From Streptomyces rhizoryzae (GTDB lineage: Bacteria; Actinomycetota; Actinomycetes; Streptomycetales; Streptomycetaceae): DNA of 64,000 nucleotides. Position numbers and translations under genes: made by a program. The stretch covers positions 1 to 64,000 of the forward strand of contig NZ_JALMUV010000012.1 of the NCBI RefSeq assembly GCF_023155275.1, read 5' to 3'. The notes under the pieces were generated by a model. It made no database searches, was not told the origin of the DNA, and saw only the letters and a list, made by a program, of their open reading frames with translations. Shown here piece by piece: positions 35,811-45,674 of this stretch; position 1 is the stretch's first letter; every line of letters starts with the position of its first letter.

Positions 35811-35834
35811 GCCCGCCCCGCCGCGGGGGCGGGC
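35811..35834. terminator. Bidirectional terminator hairpin
   Basis: GCCCGCCCC (35811-35819) pairs with GGGGCGGGC (35826-35834) between the convergent hydrolase and galE genes. Confidence 0.7.
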
Positions 35835-35842
35835 GCCCCGGC

Positions 35843-36829
<987 letters not shown>

Positions 36830-36873
36830 AGCGCCAATCCTAGGCAGGGGACACAGGGACGGGGGAGCGCGGG

Positions 36874-38559
36874 TCAGCGGCGCAGGCGCCGGGCGGCGAT
36901 CCGCCACACACTGCGCGGGCCGGACGCCACCCGCAGCGCCAGCGCACCGCCGGTGGTGGCGTACGGCTGCGCGAGCAGCACCAGCCGCTGCCGGCTGGGC
37001 AGCACCCGGCGCCGCAGACCCGGCCCGGCCGGACGCAGCGCGGCCCCCAGGGTGGTGCCGTCGGCGCAGGTCAGCCGGGCCGCCAGATCCCACGGCTCGG
37101 GCTCGGCGGGCCGCGACCCGGGCAGGTCGGTGAGCGGCGCCAGGTCCAGCGCCAGGGCGGCCGTCCAGGCGGTGCCGTCGGCGGTCGGGGTCAGCGCGGC
37201 GGTGCGCACCGGGCCGGGCCGGCCGTCGCGGCGGCGGTGCAGGACCAGGTCGATGCTGACCGGGCCGGCCTCGGCCAGCCGGCCGTACAGGTCGTGGACG
37301 CGGACCCGCAGCAGCCCGCCGTCGGTGCCCAGCACCGGCTCGGCGTCGATGGCCACCGGAAGGCGGGCGGGCGCCGCCGTGCCCGGCGCCTCCTCGTCGC
37401 AGGGGTCCGCGCCGTCCCCGGCACCCAGCCCGTCCAGCCGCACCCCGGGCAGGTCCGCCGACCAGACCGGAGCGCCGTCCGGGCCGGTGGCGTACGGGGG
37501 CAGCAGGCGGCCGGGGCGGGCCGCGAGCTGGGTCAGCCGGTCCAGGTCCCGGGGCGCGGGGGAGGCCAGGATCACCCGGGCCAGCCAGCGGGCCGGCGCG
37601 TACGCCCCCGCCAGCGCCTCCTCGTCGAAGGACGCCAGGTGCTCGCGGGTCAGCCGCCACCACTCGGCGCGGTAGTCGGCGCCGCGGGTGTGCAGCTCGC
37701 GCACGTACATCCGCAGGTCGTGGTCGAGGAACTTGGTGGCCGCGGCCCGGGCCAGCACCGCCTGCCCGGCGTCGGTGAACGTCCGCAGCACCGTGCGGTG
37801 CGCCTCGATGCGCTGCCGCCAGTTGGCGACGTCCTTGCGGTCCAGGGAGATCGACTGCTTGGCGGCGGTGCGGCGGACGTGCCAGACGTAGACGGTGTCC
37901 GGCACCGTCGCGATCTTCGGGGCGGCGGCCAGCACCCGCGCGGTGAACACGAAGTCCTCGTAGTGGTACCGGCCTTCGGGGAACGCGATGCCGTGGCCGG
38001 TGAGGAAGTCCCGGGCGTAGAGCTTGTTGACGCAGAGGGTGTCGCGGACCAGCTGCGGCGCGTCGGCGGGGGCGGCGTGGACGGCCGGCGCGCCGAAGAG
38101 GGCGGGCTGCCAGGGGACGTCGCGGCGGGCCGGCAGCTCCCGGCGGACGCAGGCGCCGGCGGCGACCGGCGCACCGTGCTCCCGCGCCGCGGACAGCAGG
38201 GCCGGCACCGCGCCCGGCGGCAGCACGTCGTCACTGTCGAGGAACATCACGTACCGGCCGGTGGCGGCCCGCAGGCCGTCGTTGCGGGGGGAGCCGCAAC
38301 CGCCGCTGTTCTCCCCCCGGTGCAGGACCCGCAGCCGCGGCTCGGCCAGCGCCAGGGCGTCCAGGGCCGCGCCGGTGCCGTCGGTGGAGGCGTCGTCCAC
38401 CGCGATCACCTCGCCGACCGCGTCCCCCTGGGCGAGCGCCGAACGCACCGCGTCGGCGACGTGCACCGCGTCGTTGAAGGCGATGACGACCACGCTGACC
38501 TGTGCGGTCGGCGTGACGGCGGGCCCTGGCTGTGACTCAAGGGCGTCATTCACAGTCAC
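36874..38559 (-). CDS. Family 2 glycosyltransferase, large, teichoic-acid type
   Basis: 561 residues (559 if the GTG at 38553 is used). The GT-A domain (about 20-230) has VDDASTDGT and the metal-binding FLDSDDVLPPGA. Next comes KLYARDFLTGHGIAFPEGRY with YEDFVF, the region that binds the polymer acceptor in related teichoic-acid transferases, then helices and a beta-rich C-terminus. It is a paralogue of the protein at 27231. Both GTG codons are two codons apart, with TAGATT 8 bases before the second, suggesting a leaderless start. It is 44 bases upstream of galE on the same strand. Confidence 0.88.
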   Translation of the reverse strand: MTVNDALESQPGPAVTPTAQVSVVVIAFNDAVHVADAVRSALAQGDAVGEVIAVDDASTDGTGAALDALALAEPRLRVLHRGENSGGCGSPRNDGLRAATGRYVMFLDSDDVLPPGAVPALLSAAREHGAPVAAGACVRRELPARRDVPWQPALFGAPAVHAAPADAPQLVRDTLCVNKLYARDFLTGHGIAFPEGRYHYEDFVFTARVLAAAPKIATVPDTVYVWHVRRTAAKQSISLDRKDVANWRQRIEAHRTVLRTFTDAGQAVLARAAATKFLDHDLRMYVRELHTRGADYRAEWWRLTREHLASFDEEALAGAYAPARWLARVILASPAPRDLDRLTQLAARPGRLLPPYATGPDGAPVWSADLPGVRLDGLGAGDGADPCDEEAPGTAAPARLPVAIDAEPVLGTDGGLLRVRVHDLYGRLAEAGPVSIDLVLHRRRDGRPGPVRTAALTPTADGTAWTAALALDLAPLTDLPGSRPAEPEPWDLAARLTCADGTTLGAALRPAGPGLRRRVLPSRQRLVLLAQPYATTGGALALRVASGPRSVWRIAARRLRR

Positions 38560-38890
38560 TGAATCTACATTTCGTGTCGACAGCGGCGCACGGCGCGAGC
38601 GGGCTCGGACCCGGTTCCCAGGGTCAGAGTGCGATATCCGCCGGGCGGTTGCACGGCCGCCCGCGTTTTTCCGCCATAGTGGCCGTCTCGTAACCTGCCG
38701 GGGCCCGGCCGTCCGCCGGCCTGTGCGGACGCCCCGCAAGAACGCCTGCACAAGCTGTAACGACGCGGGCCCCGGGAGATGCCGCACCCACCGCACCCAC
38801 CGCGCCCCCGGAGCCTTCGCGCCGCACCGCCCGCGCCCCGGCCCGCCGCCCCGCCCGGCGGACCCGGCGCTCACCGCCCGGCCGGCCCGC
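38560..38890. other. Intergenic region between two glycosyltransferase genes
   Basis: 331 bases with no supported gene. Near 38560-38570 is the probable -10 box of the downstream transferase. GGGCGG - 8 bases - CCGCCC followed by GCGTTTTT (about 38641-38670) looks like a plus-strand terminator, but no plus-strand gene precedes it. Confidence 0.5.
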
Positions 38891-41800
38891 TCACAAGGCG
38901 ATCAGGTCCGCCACCCGCCCCGCCGCCCCGCCGTCGTCCAGATGGCAGAACACCCGCCGGAACTCCGCGTACGCCGCCGCACTCGCCCGCGCCACCCCCG
39001 GCAGGTCCCCCAGTGCCTCGATCAGCTCCCCCGTCGACGCCAGCAGCGGCCCCGGCACCAGCGCCTCGAAGTCCACGCTGAACCCCCGCAGGGTGTCCCG
39101 GTAGTGCGTCAGGTCCGGGGTGAGGAACAGCATCGGCCGCCCGGTGTTCGCGAAGTCCACGGCCAGCGACGAGTAGTCGGTCACCAGCACGTCCGCGGCC
39201 AGCAGCAGCTCGGTGGCGTCCGGGTACGCCGAGACGTCCAGCGCGAACGGCGCGTGGTGCGCCGGCAGCCGGTCCGGCACCTGCGGATGGCTGCGCACCA
39301 GCAGCACATGGCCGCCGGCCAGCGCTGCCCGCGCCGCCGCCAGGTCCAGCGGCAGGTGCAGCCGGTGGTGCGAGGCGTCGTAGCTCACGTCGTCGCGCGG
39401 CGTCGGCGCGTAGAGCACCACCCGCTGGTCCGGGCGGATGCCCAGCCGCGCCCGGACCGCCGCGGCCACCTCGTCCCGGTCCGCGGCGTGCAGCGCGTCG
39501 ATCCGCGGCAGCCCGGTCTCCAGCAGCCGGCCCGGGAAGCCCAGCGCCGACCGCAGCACCGGGGTGCTCGCCGCGTTCGGTGACAGCAGCACGCTCCACT
39601 GCCGGCCCAGCCGCGGCCGCGGCGCCAGGTGCGCCAGCCCCCCGCACACCGTCCCCGCCAGGTCCGCCCCGATCCGCTTCAGCGGCGTGCCGTGCCAGGT
39701 CTGGATCACCCGCTGCCCGGCCCGCCGCACGAACCAGCGCGGCAGGTGCGTGTTGGTGACGATCCAGTGGCTGTGCGCCAGCGCCCCGTGCCACGCCGCG
39801 CTGCCCACCACCACCGGCCGGGCCGTCGGCGGCACCGCGGCCTGCGCGTCCCGCACCGCCCACAGGTGCGTGACGTCCACCCCGCGCCGCACCAGCTCCT
39901 CGTGCACCGCCCGCGGCGAGTCCCCGTACGCCCGGCCGCCGAAGCTGCTGTAGAGGACGGTGTCCCGCAGCGGCCGGGAGCGGTGCAGCGGGTAGTGCTG
40001 CTCGCGCAGCACCCGCCGCCGGTACGGGCCCCGGTCCACCGGCGGCACCGCCGGACCGGCCGCCACCAGCACCTCGTCGTACCGCACCCGGTCCAGCGTG
40101 AACGGCTTCCCGCGCACCGTACGGGACACCGGCAGCCCGTCGAACACCGACGGCGCGCACCGCACCGGCGGGTCCAGCGGCGAGGCGGCCGCGCCGCGCG
40201 CCCGCAGGTGCACCGTCCAGCGGCCCTCCCGCAGCGGCACCTCCCCGGCCAGCGACGGCAGCGCGGCCAGCGGCAGCGCGCAGTGGAACCGCCCGCCGTC
40301 GTGCACCGCGGGGAAGACCGCCTCGGTGGCGTGCGCGCCGTGCCGCAGCACCAGCTCCGGCGCGGGCGGCGCGGCGTCCGGCAGCGTCCCCGCCAGCAGC
40401 AGCGTGCCGTCCGAGCGCCACACCACCCGGTCCACGTACGCCTGCGGGATCCGGTCGTGCAGCACCAGGTCCCCGGCCGGGTCCGCCGCCACCACCAGCT
40501 CCCGGCCGTGCGGCAGCGGATGGGCGGCCGGTGCCGTCCCGGGCGGGCAGGCCACCGGGTCGGTGGCGCCGCCGGGCAGCACCAGCTCGGGCCGCCAGGT
40601 CTCGGTGTGCGGCGGCGGGATCGCGGCCGGCGCACCGTCCCGCGCGGGCCGCGCCGCGTCCAGCGCGTCCAGCCGCACCCGCACCGCGAACCGGCCGCCG
40701 CCCGCGGCCCGTTGACCCGTCCCGGGCGGCCCGTCCGGCCCGTGCGCACCGTCCGCGCCGTCCGCGCTGCCCGGCCCGCCCCGCTCCGGCGCCCCGCCGG
40801 CCCTGTCAGCCCCGTCCGCCCCCTCCGCCCTGCCCGGCCCGTCCGCCCCGTCCGTCCCCCGTGCCCCCTCCGGTGCCGCCTCCACCGGGAACGACACCAC
40901 CGTCCCCGACCCCTGGTGCGTCAGCCGCAGCGCCTCCGGCGCCGGGCCCGGCGCCGACACCACCAGGTCCAGCGCCCCCGCGGCCACCGCCGGCCGCCCC
41001 ACCAGCCGCCGCGTCCGCCGCGCCACCGCGATCCGCAGCCCCCCGGCCACGTACCGCGGCACCACCCGCACCCCGTCCACCCCCTCGTACGCCGCCGGTG
41101 CCGCCCCCGACCCGCTCTCCGGCGCGGACAGCTCGGCGGACCGCACCACCCCCGCCGACGCCAGTACCATCTCCAGCCGCCACTCGCCCGGCACCGGCCG
41201 ACCGCCCCGCCGCAGCCGCACCGGATCCACCCGCAGCTCGAACCCCGACCAGTCGTAGCAGTGCAGCTCCTGCCCGGACGCCGCGGTCGCCTCCGGCATC
41301 TGCACCGTCCGCACCGGCAGCACGATCCGGCGCCGCCCGCACGACAGCACCGCCGTCCGCACATACCCGTGCCGCGACCCGGCCGGCAGGTTCCGCAGGT
41401 ACGCCCAGCCGCGCAGCAGCAGCACCCCGCCCCGCCACACCGCCTCCCGGACCTCCGCCCGCACGGGGAAGTCCGCCCGGCCCAGCCGCACCACCCCGGC
41501 CGGCAGCGCCACCGGCGGCTCCACCGGCAGCACCGCCCGCTTCCGCAACGGCGGACCCGCCACCGCGAAACCCCCCGGATTGCGCGCCTCGTGCCCCAGC
41601 AGCGCCACCAGGTCCGCCAGCCGCCCGGACCGCACCAGGTACCAGCGCATCCGCAGCTCCACCGGCAGCGCCCGCAGCAGCCCCGGATCGGTCCGCGCCA
41701 GGAAGTCCCGCGCGCAGTCCAGGAACGCCGTCCGCACCTCCGGCGCCGCCCCCGGCACCGCCGCCACCAGATCCAGCAGCCCCCCGGTCAGCTGCCCCCG

Positions 41801-42583
41801 GTCGTACGCCGCCCGGAACCGGGCCCGCTCCGGGTGCGCCGGATCGTCCAGCAGCGCCCGCACCCGCGCCACCACCGCGAACCGGTCCCGCACCCCCTGC
41901 GCCGTCGGCCGCCGGTGCCGGGCCGGCCCCTCCGGCAGCCGCCAGTAGCACACGTGCTCCCGCAGCACGTCCACCGCCTCCGCCAGGAAGTGCGCCGGCA
42001 GCGCCACCGCCGCGTCCGCGTCCGCACCCCCCTCGCCCTCGGGGAACGCCAGCCGGTGCCGGTCCCAGAACGCCCGCCGGAACACCTTGTTCCGCACGAA
42101 GTGGTCGGCCAGCAGCTCCGGCTCCTCGGTGACATGGGTGCGCAGCACCGTCTCCCGGTCCGCCCGGTGGTCCGCCGACCGGGTACGGCCCCCCGGCCCC
42201 AGCCGGTAGACGTTCCCGGTCGCCAGATCCGCCCCCGACTTGTCCAGCAGGCCCGCCAGGTCCGCGTACGCCCGCGGCAGCAGCACATCCTCCGGCGCCA
42301 GGAACGCCAGGTACGCGGTGTGCGGGAACGCGTGCCGGGCACCGGCGTTCCACGCCCCGCCCCGGCCGCCGCCCGGGTGGTGCACCACCCGGAACCGCGG
42401 GTCGCGCTCGGTCCAGCGCCGCACCGGCCCGTCCGGCGGCACCTGGGCCAACCCGTCGTCCACCAGCACCACGTCCAGCTCCGCCAGCGTCTGGGCCGCC
42501 ACCGACGCCAGACACTCCTCCACTTCGTGCACCGGCCCCCGGCCGCGCGGAACGGGGACGACGACGGTGAGCCGAGGCTTCAT
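38891..42583 (-). CDS. Glycosyltransferase fused to CDP-glycerol glycerophosphotransferase (TagF-like)
   Basis: 1230 residues. The N-terminal 230 residues are a GT-A domain starting LTVVVPVPRGRG. Its acidic loop is degenerate (VDDGLAQ, and FLAPEDVLL instead of DSDD), so activity is doubtful. A beta-rich middle follows, then a 60-residue low-complexity Gly/Ala/Asp linker. The last 400 residues are the Glyphos_transf domain of TagF/TarL, with TWHGTPLKRIG near 958-968, LYAPTPRDDVSYDAS, and VTDYSSLAVDFANTGRPMLF. TagF-type enzymes polymerise glycerol- or ribitol-phosphate units onto lipid-linked wall teichoic acid. ATG 42583 starts MKPRLT. With the TagGH-like exporter it supports a teichoic-acid-like polymer. 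Confidence 0.92.
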   Translation of the reverse strand: MKPRLTVVVPVPRGRGPVHEVEECLASVAAQTLAELDVVLVDDGLAQVPPDGPVRRWTERDPRFRVVHHPGGGRGGAWNAGARHAFPHTAYLAFLAPEDVLLPRAYADLAGLLDKSGADLATGNVYRLGPGGRTRSADHRADRETVLRTHVTEEPELLADHFVRNKVFRRAFWDRHRLAFPEGEGGADADAAVALPAHFLAEAVDVLREHVCYWRLPEGPARHRRPTAQGVRDRFAVVARVRALLDDPAHPERARFRAAYDRGQLTGGLLDLVAAVPGAAPEVRTAFLDCARDFLARTDPGLLRALPVELRMRWYLVRSGRLADLVALLGHEARNPGGFAVAGPPLRKRAVLPVEPPVALPAGVVRLGRADFPVRAEVREAVWRGGVLLLRGWAYLRNLPAGSRHGYVRTAVLSCGRRRIVLPVRTVQMPEATAASGQELHCYDWSGFELRVDPVRLRRGGRPVPGEWRLEMVLASAGVVRSAELSAPESGSGAAPAAYEGVDGVRVVPRYVAGGLRIAVARRTRRLVGRPAVAAGALDLVVSAPGPAPEALRLTHQGSGTVVSFPVEAAPEGARGTDGADGPGRAEGADGADRAGGAPERGGPGSADGADGAHGPDGPPGTGQRAAGGGRFAVRVRLDALDAARPARDGAPAAIPPPHTETWRPELVLPGGATDPVACPPGTAPAAHPLPHGRELVVAADPAGDLVLHDRIPQAYVDRVVWRSDGTLLLAGTLPDAAPPAPELVLRHGAHATEAVFPAVHDGGRFHCALPLAALPSLAGEVPLREGRWTVHLRARGAAASPLDPPVRCAPSVFDGLPVSRTVRGKPFTLDRVRYDEVLVAAGPAVPPVDRGPYRRRVLREQHYPLHRSRPLRDTVLYSSFGGRAYGDSPRAVHEELVRRGVDVTHLWAVRDAQAAVPPTARPVVVGSAAWHGALAHSHWIVTNTHLPRWFVRRAGQRVIQTWHGTPLKRIGADLAGTVCGGLAHLAPRPRLGRQWSVLLSPNAASTPVLRSALGFPGRLLETGLPRIDALHAADRDEVAAAVRARLGIRPDQRVVLYAPTPRDDVSYDASHHRLHLPLDLAAARAALAGGHVLLVRSHPQVPDRLPAHHAPFALDVSAYPDATELLLAADVLVTDYSSLAVDFANTGRPMLFLTPDLTHYRDTLRGFSVDFEALVPGPLLASTGELIEALGDLPGVARASAAAYAEFRRVFCHLDDGGAAGRVADLIAL

Positions 42584-42836
42584 GGGCGGACGAGCCTTTC
42601 CGGACAGGCGGACCACGGGACGCAACCCCGGGCCGCACACGGGGCGATGCGGCCGACTCGTCCCTCAACTCGTCCACCGGCGGCCCGGTCACCGGCGCTG
42701 CGCTGAAAGGGTGAGGCGAAGGTGCGGCGGTACGGCCCGGACCGCGCGATGGCGTAGACCGAGGACAGCGTGACCGGAGCCCCGCGCCCCGGCCACCGGC
42801 AACCGCCCGCCGCCCAGGAAGGTGACCGCCCCCGCG

Positions 42837-43523
42837 ATGCCCGGCCGAACCGACAGCCCCGCCGCCACCGACCGCCCCGACACCGCGGCCCCCGCACCCG
42901 GCGCCGCCGCCCGCGCCCCGCACCCGGCCCCCGCCGCCCCGGCCGCCTCCACCGCCCGCACCCCCGCCCACCGCCGGCCCGCCGGCCCGGTCCGGCGGCT
43001 GACCGCCCGCACCCCCTTCGCCCGGCAGCTGCGCCGGATCGGCACCGGCCGCGTCCTGGAGATCGGCTGCGGCGACGGCGACACCCTGGCCGGCTGCGCC
43101 CCCGGCAGCGTCGGCATCGACCACGACCCGTCGGCCGTCGCCCGCTGCCGCGCCCGCGGCCTGACCGCCTACACCGCCGACGCCTTCCTGGCCGGCCCGC
43201 ACGCCCGCCCCGGCGCCTTCGACGCCCTGCTCACCGCCCACGTCCTGGAGCACCTCGACGACGAACAGGTCGAGGAGCTGCTGCGCGCCTACCTGCCCTA
43301 CGTCCGGCCCGGCGGCGGCGTCCTGCTGATCACCGCCCAGGAAGCCGGGCTCCGGGCCGGCCCGGAACCCGTCCGCTTCACCGACTTCCCGCTGCTGCGG
43401 GCGTTCGCCGCCACCGCCGGGCTGGCCGTCCGGCGCACCTACTCCCACCCGCTGCCGCGCACCGCCGGGCGGCTCCTGCGGTCCAACGCCTTCGTCCTCG
43501 TCGGGCAGGTCCCGCGCGGCTGA
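42837..43523 (+). CDS. Class I SAM-dependent methyltransferase
   Basis: 228 residues from ATG 42837 (233 from GTG 42822). After a 55-residue Pro/Ala-rich leader, motif I is VLEIGCGDGD and motif II is GIDHDPSAVARCRARGL. AFDALLTAHVLEHLDDEQVEEL is the methyltransferase-11 pattern. The substrate is unknown; its position beside the TagF-like gene, divergent from it, suggests modification of a polymer precursor. AGGAAGG is close to both starts but ideal for neither. Confidence 0.85.
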   Translation: MPGRTDSPAATDRPDTAAPAPGAAARAPHPAPAAPAASTARTPAHRRPAGPVRRLTARTPFARQLRRIGTGRVLEIGCGDGDTLAGCAPGSVGIDHDPSAVARCRARGLTAYTADAFLAGPHARPGAFDALLTAHVLEHLDDEQVEELLRAYLPYVRPGGGVLLITAQEAGLRAGPEPVRFTDFPLLRAFAATAGLAVRRTYSHPLPRTAGRLLRSNAFVLVGQVPRG

Positions 43524-43605
43524 ACCGCCCGCCGCTCGCCGCCCGCCGTCCGGCGCACCGCGGGCCGCCGCCCGGCCTGCCGCGGCGAGCGGCCCGGCGG
43601 CCCGG

Positions 43606-44634
43606 TCAGCTCCGCGCCGCCCGGGACCGCGCCCGGGCCCGCACCAGCGCCCTCGTCAGCACCGGCGGCAACACGTCCACCGCGACCCGGCGCAGCACCC
43701 CGCGCGGCGGGCGCGCCGCCGCGGCGGGACGGGCCGGACGGGCCACCGCACCGGGGGCCGCACCGGACGCCGCCGGGGCCGGGGACCGGCCCGGGGCCGG
43801 CTCCGGGGCCCGCTCGGCCGCCCCCTCCCCGGCCTCCGCCGCCGGCCGCTCCGCCTCCGCCGCGTACCGGGACACCGGATGCGCCGGCTCCTTCGCCCCC
43901 TTCGCGCTCAGCCGGATCAGCGGCCCGCCGTTGACCTGCTGCACCTCGTGCCACAGATCCCCGCGCCCGGCCAGCCACGCCAGCAGCGCCTCCTGGTACG
44001 GCGCCGGATCCCCCCACGTCCCGTAGAACTTCGTCCCGGTGAGGCACACCGGCCGCAGCCCGTGCCCGGTCACCGCCTGCCACGTCGCCGCCGCCACCCC
44101 CGGGCAGTGCTCGGCGCGGTAGTCGTCCAGCACCACCAGCCCCGGCCCGGTCAGCAGCTCCCGCACCGCCAGGATGTCCCCGTGCACGTGCTCGTACAGA
44201 TGCGACGCGTCGATGTGCGCGAACCGCACACTGCCCGCCGCCACATGCTCCGCCACCACCGAACTCGGACCCTGCACGATCACCGGCAACTCCTCGTGGA
44301 ACGCGAGGTAGTTGGCCTCGAACGCACGCCGTGTCAGCGTCGCGTACGACTTCGCCATCTCCTTGGAGTTCGGCGCGTCCCCGGCCGGTGAGTCGAAGAG
44401 GTCGCAGACCGTGAACCGCTCACCCGCCCCCAGCCGCGCCCCCAGGAAGATCGCGCTCTTGCCCAGGTACGCACCCAGTTCGAGCAGGTCACCGGCCACC
44501 GACCGGTCCCGCTGATGGCTCAGGAACCAGTCGAAGAGCAGCTGATCGGCGGTGTAGAACCAGCCCTTGACATCGGACAGCCGGGCGGGGCGCGGCAGCT
44601 GCCCGGCACGGGGATCTGCGGTAACGGCAGTCAT
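43606..44634 (-). CDS. Class I SAM methyltransferase (TylF/Methyltransf_24-like) with disordered tail
   Basis: 342 residues. The catalytic part (about 1-235) has DLLELGAYLGKSAIFLG as motif I, FTVCDLFDS, and VRFAHIDASHLYEHVHGDI, which provides the metal-binding Asp/His set seen in macrocin O-methyltransferase-like and cephalosporin-hydroxylase-like enzymes. The C-terminal 100 residues are Ala/Pro/Arg-rich and probably disordered, ending in a basic ARARSRAARS. ATG 44634 has GGAGACGG upstream. It converges with the methyltransferase at 42837. The pair may O-methylate sugars of the surface polymer, but that is inference from context. Confidence 0.85.
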   Translation of the reverse strand: MTAVTADPRAGQLPRPARLSDVKGWFYTADQLLFDWFLSHQRDRSVAGDLLELGAYLGKSAIFLGARLGAGERFTVCDLFDSPAGDAPNSKEMAKSYATLTRRAFEANYLAFHEELPVIVQGPSSVVAEHVAAGSVRFAHIDASHLYEHVHGDILAVRELLTGPGLVVLDDYRAEHCPGVAAATWQAVTGHGLRPVCLTGTKFYGTWGDPAPYQEALLAWLAGRGDLWHEVQQVNGGPLIRLSAKGAKEPAHPVSRYAAEAERPAAEAGEGAAERAPEPAPGRSPAPAASGAAPGAVARPARPAAAARPPRGVLRRVAVDVLPPVLTRALVRARARSRAARS

Positions 44635-44822
44635 CTGCGGTCCGTCTCCAGACGGTCGGGAATCGGGGCGGGACACGGCGCACCGGCGCGCACGGCACCG
44701 GACCACGGCCGCGGGAGACCCCGCGCGGCCGCCGTCCCCGCGAGCGGCTGCCATCCTGGGCCCGCAACATGAACGGAAGGTGAGCACCACCCCCCGCCCC
44801 GGTCATCTCCCGCCCCGCGCCC

Positions 44823-45674
44823 TCACTTCACCGCCCCCGCCATCACCCCGGACACGAACTGCCGCTGGCACGCGAAGAAGACCACCAGCGGCACCACCAT
44901 CGACAGGAACGCCCCCGGCGCCAGCACGTCGATGTTGTTGCCGAACTGCCGCACCTCCTGCTGGAGCGCCACCGTGATCGGCGGATGCCCGCTGTCCGCG
45001 AAGATCAACGCGATCAGCATGTCGTTCCACACCCACAGGAACTGGAAGATCCCCAGGCTCGCGATCGCCGGCCCGCCCAGCGGCAGCACCACCCGCGTGA
45101 ACAGCCGCAGCTCACCCGCCCCGTCCAGCCGCGCCGCCTCCAGCAGCTCCCGCGGGATCTCCGCGAAGAAGTTCCGCAGCAGGAACACCGCGAACGGCAG
45201 CCCGAACGCCGTGTGGAACAGCACCACCCCCGCCGTCGTCTCGAACAGCCCCACCGCCCCGAACAGCTTCGCCACCGGAATCAGCGCCACCTGCACCGGC
45301 ACCACCAGCAGCCCCACCACCACCATGAACCAGCCGTCCCGGCCCGGGAAGTCCAGCCACGCGAAGGCATAACCCGCCAGCGACCCGATCACCACCACCA
45401 GCACCGTCGACGGCACCGTGATCGCCGCCGTCGTCACCAGCGACCCCATCACCTTCCCGTTCGACAGCAGCTGCGCGTAGTTGTCGAACGTCAGCTGCGC
45501 GGGCCGGGTGAACACCTCCCACCAGCCCGACTCCGCGATCTGCGCCGGGCTCCGCAACGACGACAGCAGCAGCCCCACCGACGGCATCAGCCAGAACAGC
45601 GCCACCAGCACCAGGAAGACCCGCACCGCGCCACCCCCGGTGCGCGCCGCGAGCCGAGCGGCAAGCGACCTCAT
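44823..45674 (-). CDS. Carbohydrate ABC transporter permease (MalG type)
   Basis: 283 residues, six spans. The EAA loop ELLEAARLDGAGELRLFTRV, which docks with the ATPase, lies at about 190-209, and FQFLWVWNDMLIALIF is the classical MalG signature. ATG 45674 overlaps the stop of the upstream permease (ATGA), showing coupling. It is the last gene of the importer operon. No ATPase gene is present, so a shared MsiK-type ATPase encoded elsewhere probably energises it, as for other Streptomyces sugar importers. Confidence 0.94.
   Translation of the reverse strand: MRSLAARLAARTGGGAVRVFLVLVALFWLMPSVGLLLSSLRSPAQIAESGWWEVFTRPAQLTFDNYAQLLSNGKVMGSLVTTAAITVPSTVLVVVIGSLAGYAFAWLDFPGRDGWFMVVVGLLVVPVQVALIPVAKLFGAVGLFETTAGVVLFHTAFGLPFAVFLLRNFFAEIPRELLEAARLDGAGELRLFTRVVLPLGGPAIASLGIFQFLWVWNDMLIALIFADSGHPPITVALQQEVRQFGNNIDVLAPGAFLSMVVPLVVFFACQRQFVSGVMAGAVK

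Noticed and set aside
38641..38670. Hairpin followed by TTTTT on the plus strand
   Set aside because: There is no plus-strand gene upstream for it to terminate, and the stem is only 6 bp.
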